Part shown: positions 56,022-63,480 of the stretch, piece by piece
Layout of the letters: each line of letters opens with the position of its first letter
Numbering within the stretch: position 1 is the first letter of the stretch
Assembly: GCF_007741475.1 (NCBI RefSeq)
Contig: NZ_CP036261.1
Span: 5,519,798 to 5,583,797 of the forward strand
Length of the DNA stretch: 64,000 nucleotides
Direction of reading: 5' to 3'
Origin: Rosistilla ulvae
Lineage (GTDB): Bacteria > Planctomycetota > Planctomycetia > Pirellulales > Pirellulaceae
Made by a program: the position numbers and the translations under genes
Notes under the pieces: generated by a model
The model's database searches: none
What the model was told of the DNA's origin: nothing
Seen by the model: the letters and a program-made list of their open reading frames with translations, nothing else

Positions 56022-57746
56022 TCAGTTGTCGATTTGCACGGGAGGAGAACTTTTTGGGCTCGTTTGCCGTGGGATCTTCTCGGGAAGTCCGGCGATAAAG
56101 ACAGGGTCCAGGTAATATTCGTCCGCGAGATTATCTTGAAAGAACAGGCCTTCGACAGTCGCTCCCTCGGGATAACCCAAGTCGGAAAGATCGATCCCCA
56201 CAGCGATCGCCTGCGTTCTGAATCCCTGGTAGAGCGACGTGCATGGAAGCGTTTCCAATTGTTCCAAAGAACGTGGGACCTGCTTGAACTTGTATAAGTG
56301 AATTTTGTCCAACACAAGCGCTTCGGGAGACTCCATCGTTAGATCGAATGAGGTGATGGTGTGGGAATGCAATCCTTGTTCGAACTTCAGCGGACTAACG
56401 TGGAACGCGTCGCCTTCCAACGGATTCATCAGCAATTGCAGCTCGAACAAGACGACGTCGGGGCCGGGACCGTTGTGCACCGGGCGGTCGAACCGAATCG
56501 CCATCCCAGGAGTCCCGAACGACTCCGCAGCTTCATCGATCGCCATCACCGGATCGGTGGTCAGCGGTTCCTCGCTGCCTCCGATATTGATGACTCCCGT
56601 ATGAAGGAATCGATCCGAAGCGTAGGACGCGCGTTGATCGGGCAACTTGGGGCCGCCCGCCAGATAGCCGTGGTTGGGAAGGGCGTGAAACCAGGTCATC
56701 TGCGCGGGGATCAATTGTTCGATCGGAATCGTTTCGATCTGATCCCCACGCTGAACCGTAATGCTTTTCAAAGCACGCGCGTGTCCGGTGTCCGAAGTCG
56801 TTGCCTGATAGGAGACCACGCGATCGGGAAGACCGTACTGATAGCGATTTCGATCGAAGGGGACCGTCGCGGAATCCTCGAGCTTCGAGGAAGCAAATCG
56901 CATCGCCTGATTCTCTCGCAAACGAAGCGGCGACGTTGGGGCTGCGTCTTGTGAGTGTTTCGAGTCGGCTTTTTGGTAGACGTCCGCGGCTCCTTCCAGA
57001 ACCTGCACATCGGTTTCGCTAGCTTGGGAAACATTGACCGAAAACCGAGTTCCGCGATCGACGATGCTTAAGCTAGGAGTCTCCACCTTAAAACCTTCAG
57101 CCCCCGGCGGGGCATGAACGCTGCATTGTCCGATGTCGAGCGCCAACAGTTCGTTTCCCTCGACGCGGAAGGAAGCGGGCCCTTGGATGACCGCGGTCGC
57201 ACCGTTGGGAAAGCCTAACTCGACCATCCCTTGAAGCAGCAAGTAGTCGCGGCTGAGCGTGGGAGATGCACCGATCTGAGGCGGTAGTTCACCGAAGAAT
57301 CTGGCGTGAGCGAGGCTGACAAAATGGGCTTCGCTGGCGACTGCAACCTGGTCCGAGGCGACTTCATTTGTTGCTACCGGCATCGATGTAAACGTGCCGA
57401 CGTAGATTCCAACCACAAGCGAAATCGGCACGAGGATCGCGGCCGCGAGCATCGCTGGCATCCGTGTTGTTGCGGCAGCAGTTTGTGGAGAGAAAACCAG
57501 ATCATCGCAAGCAGGATTCAAAACGCATTGGCCGCTAGCGAGCTGATCTGTGTCGGCGTGCTCCAACAGATCGGGCAGCTCTTGATGAATTTGCAAATAG
57601 TCCAGATACAGCTGACGCGCATCGGGGTTCGTCGCGATGCAATGATCCAACCGTTCAAAAGACTTGTCATCGATCGAATCGTCCAGCAGTGCGTTGATCA
57701 GCTGGCGGATCTCATCGTTGTCGATCGGAGGTCGGTCGGAACTCAT
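56022..57746 (-). CDS. FecR-domain membrane protein (module 2)
   Basis: The 574-residue product has a cytoplasmic segment with DKSFERLDHCIATNPDARQLY (residues about 25-45) and a membrane helix at about 97-118 (MLAAAILVPISLVVGIYVGTF). A FecR core at about 155-260 has YLLLQGMVELGFPNGATAVI, VETPSLSIVDRGTRFSVNVS and VQVLEGAADVYQ. The C-terminal 300 residues are beta-rich with no recognised family (VLFELQLLMNPLEGDAFHVS). The ATG at 57746 overlaps the sigma stop (ATGA), arguing for tight translational coupling. It is expected to hold the partner sigma factor inactive or to transmit an envelope signal. Confidence 0.85.
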   Translation of the reverse strand: MSSDRPPIDNDEIRQLINALLDDSIDDKSFERLDHCIATNPDARQLYLDYLQIHQELPDLLEHADTDQLASGQCVLNPACDDLVFSPQTAAATTRMPAMLAAAILVPISLVVGIYVGTFTSMPVATNEVASDQVAVASEAHFVSLAHARFFGELPPQIGASPTLSRDYLLLQGMVELGFPNGATAVIQGPASFRVEGNELLALDIGQCSVHAPPGAEGFKVETPSLSIVDRGTRFSVNVSQASETDVQVLEGAADVYQKADSKHSQDAAPTSPLRLRENQAMRFASSKLEDSATVPFDRNRYQYGLPDRVVSYQATTSDTGHARALKSITVQRGDQIETIPIEQLIPAQMTWFHALPNHGYLAGGPKLPDQRASYASDRFLHTGVINIGGSEEPLTTDPVMAIDEAAESFGTPGMAIRFDRPVHNGPGPDVVLFELQLLMNPLEGDAFHVSPLKFEQGLHSHTITSFDLTMESPEALVLDKIHLYKFKQVPRSLEQLETLPCTSLYQGFRTQAIAVGIDLSDLGYPEGATVEGLFFQDNLADEYYLDPVFIAGLPEKIPRQTSPKSSPPVQIDN

Positions 57747-58270
57747 ATAATTTCCTCCGTCCCCATTTTCTTGAGAACACAATTTGCTAACGCTTTTCGG
57801 ATTCGCGAGAGCGAACGATAGAGTCGAGCGACAGGTTCATCGATCCGCTGAGATAAGTTGTCCACGGTTTCGTCGCTGAAGTAACGCAGTTCGACAAGTC
57901 GGCGGTCCTCGGCGCTCAGGTGCTTTATGCAATCGCTGAGTGCTTTCCGGCGTTCGACAGCTAGCTGCTGGTGGCCTGGGTAATCGTCCGCGATCGCATC
58001 GATCGCGGCGTCGGAAAATTGGCGGCGGTTGGCCAGCGTGCGACTGTGATGCTTTTTCGCTGCAAACTGTGCGAACCGGCACGCCCAATTGAAAAACGGA
58101 AGTTCTGGATCGTATTGGTCGAACTTGCGCATCAATGAAATCGCTGTCTCTTGCATCACGTCGTCGGCATCGCTGGCGGTTGGGACCATCGACTGCACGT
58201 ATCGCCGCAACCTGCCCTCGATGCGCGCAAACACGCGAGCAAACTCTTCTTTCTCATGGCAACTCGTCAC
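57743..58270 (-). CDS. ECF-family RNA polymerase sigma factor (module 2)
   Basis: The 175-residue product has region 2 (RLRRYVQSMVPTASDADDVM, PFFNWACRFAQFAAKKHHSR) at about residues 20-85. Region 4 (HLSAEDRRLVELRYFSDETVDNLSQRIDEPVARLYRSLSRIRKAL, in parts HLSAEDRRLVELRYFSDETV) lies at about 118-165. No C-terminal extension is present. It is the first gene of a five-gene minus-strand module and is coupled to the FecR gene by ATGA overlap. The repeat array at 58399 lies just upstream of its promoter region. Confidence 0.92.
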   Translation of the reverse strand: MTSCHEKEEFARVFARIEGRLRRYVQSMVPTASDADDVMQETAISLMRKFDQYDPELPFFNWACRFAQFAAKKHHSRTLANRRQFSDAAIDAIADDYPGHQQLAVERRKALSDCIKHLSAEDRRLVELRYFSDETVDNLSQRIDEPVARLYRSLSRIRKALANCVLKKMGTEEII

Positions 58271-58398
58271 TGGCGATCCTCTAGGTCCTCATCAGTAGTT
58301 CTTCCGAAACCTACCAATTCGCGCGAGGAAATGGAAATTTAGCTGAAAGTTTTCCCATGGTAGTCCCGTATCCGTTCGGGATCGTGTCGAATCCCAAT

Positions 58399-59752
58399 CG
58401 TTTAACCGCGTGCCCAACGGGCCGCGCGTCGATCAGGACGGACGCACTGGGCGGATCGGTTGTTTTTGCCACAGAGGTCACCAAGTTCACAGAGCAATTT
58501 TGCCAGCGCTGCAAACCTCTGTGGTCTCTGGTGCAGATTGGTACATCCCTTCGCATTGCCGGCTCGGGCGAAAATGCCGCCGAATCGTTTAACCGCGTGC
58601 CCAACGGGCCGCGCGTCGAGCCTCATGGACGCGCGGGGCGTTGCCACCGCGGTTAAACGAAATGATTCGACGTGTTAGCCACCGAGATTACCGAGATCAC
58701 CGAGAAATGCAGACGAGACTCTGTGATCTCGGCGTCCTCTGTGGCTAATCGTTACATCCCGAGAGGCGACGCCGCTGCGCGACAACCTCCGGCTACCGTC
58801 TTGCATCCCTTCGGGAAGCCTCGAGTCGGCTGCAAATCGTTTAACCGCTTGCCCAGCGGGCCGCGCGTCCAAGCCTCATGAACGCGCGGGGCGTTGCCAC
58901 CGCGGTTAAACGAAGCGATTCGACGTGTTAGCCACCGAGATTACCGAGATCACCGAGAAATGCAGACGAGACTCTGTGATCTCGGCGTCCTCTGTGGCTA
59001 ATCGTTACATCCCGAGAGGCGACGCCGCTGCGCGACAACCTCCGGCTACCGTCTTGTATCCCTTCGGGAAGCCTCCGGTCGGCTGCCTCGTTTAACCGCG
59101 TGCCCAACGGGCCGCGCGTCCAAGCCTCATGAACGCGCGGGGCGTTGCCACCGCGGTTAAACGAAGCGATTCGACGTGTTTGCCACCGAGATTACCGAGA
59201 AATGCAGACGAGACTCTGTGATCTCGGCGTCCTCTGTGGCTAATCGTTACATCCCGAGAGGCGACGCCGCTGCGCGACAACCTCCGGCTACCGTCTTGAA
59301 TCCCTTCGGGAAGCCTCCGGTCGGCTGCCTCGTTTAACCGCGTGCCCAACGGGCCGCGCGACCAAGCCTCATGGCCGCGCGGGGCGTTGCCGCCGCGGTT
59401 AAACGATACGATTCGACGTGTTTGCCACCGAGATTACCGAGATCACCGAGAAATGCAGACGAGACTCTGTGATCTCGGCGTCCTCTGTGGCTAATCGTTA
59501 CATCCCGAGAGGCGACGCCGCTGCGCGACAACCTCCGGCTACCGTCTTGTATCCCTTCGGGAAGCCTCCGGTCGGCTGCCTCGTTTAACCGCGTGCCCAA
59601 CGGGCCGCGCGACCAAGCCTCATGGCCGCGCGGGGCGTTGCCGCCGCGGTTAAACGATACGGTTGGACGCGTTTGCCACCGAGGGCGCAGAGAAATGCAG
59701 AAGTGACTCTGTGATCTCGGCGTCCTCTGTGGCTAATCGTTGCATCCCCGAG
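58399..59752 (+). repeat. Palindromic repeat array, about 251-bp tandem units, right of module 2
   Basis: CGTTTAACCGC recurs at 58399, 58586, 58838, 59089, 59331 and 59582; the last five copies are spaced 252, 251, 242 and 251 bp. Each full unit has a hairpin CGTTTAACCGC...GCGGTTAAACG of about 75 bp, a second hairpin around GCCACCGAGATTACCGAG...CTCTGTGGCTAAT, and a conserved tail GCGACAACCTCCGGCTACCG with CCCTTCGGGAAGCCTC. The 242-bp unit lacks one 9-bp ATCACCGAG-like piece. The first copy at 58399 is divergent and truncated. No gene is supported in this 1.35 kb. Confidence 0.92.
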
Positions 59753-59772
59753 GAACACAGTTCCGGTCCGGT

Positions 59773-60450
59773 TTAATCGATCAACACCAACGCGTCGTGC
59801 AGTTCGTTGACGTCGTCGGTGGCCCGTGGCAGCGGGCCGGCGAGCTTTTCTCCCGCCTCGGCAATCACGCTGCAAATCGCCTCGCTCGCGTCGCCTCGAT
59901 GCAGGCCCTGGGTCAGTTGTTCACAGAGTCCATCGATGAAAGACTGTCCCAACTTGTCCACGATCTCTTGGTCGCCGAGGACAACGGCCGTGTGTTCGAA
60001 CAGCGAGACATAGATCAGTAGGCCGGTGGAACCACTTGTATGATGGATGCGTTTGTCGAAGAAGGTCTGGCGAGCTCGCGCCTCGACTTCCTCTTGCATC
60101 TGTTTCGGAGGAGTGAACAGGCGTCGGAGCCATCCGATCCGGCTTCCCATCCAGGCACCCGCTATAAATGCGATCGCGATGGCGGCAACCATTGTCAACA
60201 GCCCGACGTAGATCGGAACGCCGCCCCAGTTTCCCAATTCGTCGGGTTGGCGTGGGAGCGTCCACCAGACGGTGATCGCTGCAATCGTCGCCAACCACAG
60301 GCCGATCATATCCTCCGGGCGATCGTAGCGACCGGAGGATGTGGCCACGACCGGCACGATCTCGCACGACGTCTTGGCCTCAGCTGCCACGACCGCCGCT
60401 TCGACCCGTTTGCGTTGCTCTTCGTTGATCAACTCCGATGCACTCTTCAT
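59773..60450 (-). CDS. TPM-domain membrane protein, second of the pair
   Basis: The 225-residue product has a TPM-fold N-terminus (INEEQRKRVEAAVVAAEAKT, CEIVPVVATSSGRYDRPEDM) and two membrane helices at about 50-66 (LWLATIAAITVWWTLPR) and 80-105 (VGLLTMVAAIAIAFIAGAWMG). The TPM domain then continues (RQTFFDKRIHHTSGSTGLLIYVSLFEHTAVV, in parts; LGDQEIVDKLGQSF). The start is decided by AAGGAG eight bases before the ATG at 60450; the frame also has a GTG at 60459 that overlaps this site. It is 12 bp downstream of the other TPM gene. The family is linked to membrane protein quality control and photosystem repair in other organisms; its bacterial role is open. Confidence 0.85.
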   Translation of the reverse strand: MKSASELINEEQRKRVEAAVVAAEAKTSCEIVPVVATSSGRYDRPEDMIGLWLATIAAITVWWTLPRQPDELGNWGGVPIYVGLLTMVAAIAIAFIAGAWMGSRIGWLRRLFTPPKQMQEEVEARARQTFFDKRIHHTSGSTGLLIYVSLFEHTAVVLGDQEIVDKLGQSFIDGLCEQLTQGLHRGDASEAICSVIAEAGEKLAGPLPRATDDVNELHDALVLID

Positions 60451-60462
60451 AGTCGCCACTCC

Positions 60463-61263
60463 TTACCAAGAACCCGTTGCACCGCCGCCACCGGAAGAGC
60501 CACCGCCGAACGACCCTCCGCCAAAGCCACCACTGCTGCCACCGCGACTGGTCAACAGCTGGTAGAGGATCACACCCAGGACTGTGAATACAGCCCCCCA
60601 AAAAAGCCAAGCCCATCCGCTGGAACCGTTGCGGACCAGAGAGACGACCGTGAAGATGCCCAGCCCGATCGCACCGACAACCAACGCGTAATGCCACCAG
60701 GGACGCGGTCGCGTCGGCAGTTGCAGCTTGCGAGCCATCGTGTCGAGTGCTTCGACGCCGGCCACGATCCCTTCGGAAAACCGCCCCTGTTTAAACTCCG
60801 CCACGATGTAGTCGTCCATGATCTGTCGGCAGAGCGCATCTTCGCGTCGACCCCATCCGCCTCCTAGCTCGATCCTCGCTTTCCGATCGTCGCGGGAAAC
60901 CAGCAACAGGATCCCCGTATTCCACTCCTGGTCTCCCAACGTCGCCTGACCGATTCCCCATTGATCGAACAACAGTGTTGCAAACGTCTCGATCCGCAGC
61001 CTTTCGCCGCCGTATTGTGCCATCGATTCGATCGTGATCACGATGATCGGCGTCGCTTTGTCGGTCAGCAGGCTGTCGCACAGTTCTTGGATCTTTTCCT
61101 TTGCGCCAGGATTGAGCATTCCCGCGAGGTCGCGGACAAATTCACGCTCCCCCGGCGGTTGAAGATCGATTTCGATCGCGGTCGCCGATGGAGGGCCCAT
61201 CCAACCCAAGGCGATGATCGCGGCGCAATAAACAAACGCCAGACTTCTGCGTCGACTAATCAT
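60463..61263 (-). CDS. TPM-domain protein, YgcG-like
   Basis: The 266-residue product has a signal peptide (AFVYCAAIIALGWMGPPSATA). The TPM domain spans about 35-180 (FVRDLAGMLNPGAKEKIQEL, DKATPIIVITIESMAQYGG, WNTGILLLVSRDDRKARIELGGGWGR in parts). Two membrane helices lie at about 190-235 and the C-terminal tail is Gly/Ser-rich (GGFGGGSFGGGSSGGGG). This is the YgcG layout. It is followed by a second TPM gene 12 bp later. LemA, the usual neighbour of YgcG, is not in the visible cluster. Confidence 0.9.
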   Translation of the reverse strand: MISRRRSLAFVYCAAIIALGWMGPPSATAIEIDLQPPGEREFVRDLAGMLNPGAKEKIQELCDSLLTDKATPIIVITIESMAQYGGERLRIETFATLLFDQWGIGQATLGDQEWNTGILLLVSRDDRKARIELGGGWGRREDALCRQIMDDYIVAEFKQGRFSEGIVAGVEALDTMARKLQLPTRPRPWWHYALVVGAIGLGIFTVVSLVRNGSSGWAWLFWGAVFTVLGVILYQLLTSRGGSSGGFGGGSFGGGSSGGGGATGSW

Positions 61264-61429
61264 GGGTCTTCTTTCATCCTTCCAATCTGCGGCGGCAACT
61301 TGCTGGCGGTGGCCAAAGGTCAGGGAGAGACCACGCGATGTGGCCGGTCGTTGAGCTAACGAGACGCCCTCGGCGGATCCGCTCTCCCGGTCCGGTTCTC
61401 CGATAACCGTACCAGCTTTCTATCCGCAC

Positions 61430-61846
61430 TCAATCGATCATCTGGTAGCTGCTCGTCGGCACGCCAGCCGATCGCAAAGCTTGGTGAATCGCAAATGCGT
61501 CTTTTGCGGTTCCTTCATACGTTATCACCATCGGCCCCGCAGGCCAATTCTTCTCGACAGCATGGATCGGAAATTCAAGCGAATCGATCGACTTGTCGAC
61601 CTCGCCCGCGAAAGATGGATGCGGCTCGCTCGACAGCTCCTTCCAAAAATTGAACGACACCTTTCGAATGCGTCGCTCGGCGTCATCGTTCTGTGCGGTC
61701 GTTGGATCCGGACGATTCGGATTCGAACGACTGGGTGTCGGCCCGATGGAGAACCTTGCGATGAGGAAACCGACCAGCACGACCAAACCAGCCAGTGCGA
61801 CGGTTCGCGATGCTTTCGAGCTACGGGAGGACCGAGAGTTATTCAT
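61430..61846 (-). CDS. Small membrane-anchored protein of unknown function
   Basis: The 138-residue product has one N-terminal membrane helix (VALAGLVVLVGFLIARFSIG, about 15-34) and a polar linker. A short domain follows with VSFNFWKELSSEPHPSFAGEV and AKDAFAIHQALRSAGVPTSSYQ. No family is recognised. Its ATG overlaps the stop of the upstream 70-residue membrane protein by 4 bp, so it belongs to the M48 peptidase cluster. Confidence 0.68.
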   Translation of the reverse strand: MNNSRSSRSSKASRTVALAGLVVLVGFLIARFSIGPTPSRSNPNRPDPTTAQNDDAERRIRKVSFNFWKELSSEPHPSFAGEVDKSIDSLEFPIHAVEKNWPAGPMVITYEGTAKDAFAIHQALRSAGVPTSSYQMID

Positions 61847-62055
61847 GGCATGGGATCTTGCGGATTGGTGTCACGTTGTGCAGCCAGCTTGCGTCCGCGC
61901 AGCACAACCCAGAACAGCACCAGCCAGATAGTACCCGCTGTGACGAGTGCATTTGGGATGCTGCGATGGGAATAGAGACAGTAGCCCAACCCCGCGATGC
62001 CACCGAGTGATGCGACGGCCAACGGTTGACGATATTCGCCTTTCAACACCAGCAA
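61843..62055 (-). CDS. Small two-helix membrane protein
   Basis: The 70-residue product has two hydrophobic segments: VASLGGIAGLGYCLYSH-like (about 14-29) and ALVTAGTIWLVLFWVVLRG (about 36-54), then a basic tail. No family is recognised. It lies 8 bp after the M48 peptidase stop and overlaps the next gene by 4 bp, which supports it as a real gene. Confidence 0.7.
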   Translation of the reverse strand: MLVLKGEYRQPLAVASLGGIAGLGYCLYSHRSIPNALVTAGTIWLVLFWVVLRGRKLAAQRDTNPQDPMP

Positions 62056-62063
62056 CCCTCGCT

Positions 62064-62879
62064 CTAGATCTTCATCCCTTGCAACGCACCATAGCGGCGT
62101 AACAGCAGCGGGTGGGACATCGCCGACTCCGCCTTCTTGCTGTATTTGTTTTGCATCACCTGTTCGGCTTGCTTGGCGAAACTCCCCTTGTCGACGCGAG
62201 GGAACAGCCGCGGGCCGACGGCTAACAGCGTCATCGCATCGAGTCCCGGTGTGGCGTCCTGCAGCATCGCCACGGCGACCGCGTCGCAGGAGAATTCGTC
62301 TAGACGCGACAGCGGTTTGTAGTGGTTGGAGATCGTGCCCCGAATCAGTCCGGTATGCCCGAGGGCGTGGTGCGCGAGTTCGTGGCCGATGATGAAGTCG
62401 AGGATTTCCGGTTTGTCGTTATCCAACGCGCCGTAGACGATGTCGTCGATCAACACGATGTTGTGTTTCGATCCGATCTTCAGCGCAAATGCGTTCTGTT
62501 CATTCGATTCGATGATATAGACATCGGGCAGCGATTTGAGTTCCAGCTGGCCGGCCATTCGCGCAACCGAAGCGTAGATCGCGGGGAATTGATCGGGAGC
62601 GACTTTGACGCCGTTCCCCATTAACACCGCTTCGGCTTTCTTGGCGCGCTGGTTGTATTTCACAAGCGCGATCAACCACGCGATCAATGCGATGCCATAG
62701 GTGCCGACGATGGACAGCAAGATAAGGATCGGCCCCACGATGCCGAACAGCAGCCAGCCGATCATCGCATGCAAACCGGTCCCTCGCGCGACGTGCTCTT
62801 TCGGTTTCACCCGCGGCGCGTTCAACGCACTCTGCGAAGGTGGGGAAGAGCTGATCGGATCATCGAACGTGCTTGCCAT
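62064..62879 (-). CDS. M48-family membrane metallopeptidase (HtpX-like)
   Basis: The 271-residue product has two hydrophobic segments in its first third (MIGWLLFGIVGPILILLSIV, YGIALIAWLIALV). The zinc site is HELAHHALGH with flanking DFIIGHELAHHALGHTGL near residue 165, and the third ligand Glu is in LSRLDEFSCDAVAVAM. The overall layout is HtpX/M48B. Membrane M48 peptidases degrade damaged membrane proteins. It is the first of five genes running leftward to the TPM pair. Confidence 0.92.
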   Translation of the reverse strand: MASTFDDPISSSPPSQSALNAPRVKPKEHVARGTGLHAMIGWLLFGIVGPILILLSIVGTYGIALIAWLIALVKYNQRAKKAEAVLMGNGVKVAPDQFPAIYASVARMAGQLELKSLPDVYIIESNEQNAFALKIGSKHNIVLIDDIVYGALDNDKPEILDFIIGHELAHHALGHTGLIRGTISNHYKPLSRLDEFSCDAVAVAMLQDATPGLDAMTLLAVGPRLFPRVDKGSFAKQAEQVMQNKYSKKAESAMSHPLLLRRYGALQGMKI

Positions 62880-63480
62880 TGGGGGACTCCGGGCGGGGTT
62901 TCGGCGCTGTCATCTGACTCCCACTTCAACTTTCTTGACGGACTGTCGTGAAGGGGGGTTTTGAAAAATTTAGCGTCTGCCGAAGCGACGCACCACCATT
63001 TTGTGGTCTTTCACCAATCAGAGAGAGCTGCCGTGATTCAACAACTTGGGATACGGGGGCTGCAAAATATCGGAACTGTCGCGTCGCCACGACCCGTGGC
63101 GCTAACGGCTTCATCGATTTTTCACATCGCGTCGATCCGCCATCGGCAACGGATGCAAACAACACTCCACACCTGAAAAAAACTAACGCTCCGCAACGAC
63201 ATGGCAAAGCGTGTTGATCACCGCGCCAACCGAGAAGATTGGCCACCGCGCCGACGCTCGATCCGCTTGCCGCGGTGTTCGTCGGAAGGTTCGCCCAGGC
63301 GCAAACGCCTGAGCGATCGGCTCCAGGAATCCTTGTGGCGAAACGACGTTCGCGGAACTTTTATTGCCAAATTCTTCGCTGAGAGTGTGGCATTTGTGAA
63401 AGCGTTTAGTCCTTAGGAAGTATGGGGATGGACTACCGCTATTCTGCTTCTCTGTTCGAAAACTGCCGAGGGAACGACTC
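62880..63480. other. Intergenic region between M48 cluster and cytochrome gene
   Basis: This 601-bp gap between divergent genes holds the promoters of both. A frame at 63201-63416 on the plus strand (71 codons) has no ribosome-binding site and an Arg/Ser-rich composition; frames on the minus strand are similar. No RNA or repeat was recognised. Confidence 0.4.

Noticed and set aside
63201-63416. 71-codon plus-strand frame in the last intergenic region
   Set aside because: No ribosome-binding site, no domain, Arg/Ser-rich composition typical of spurious GC-rich frames.
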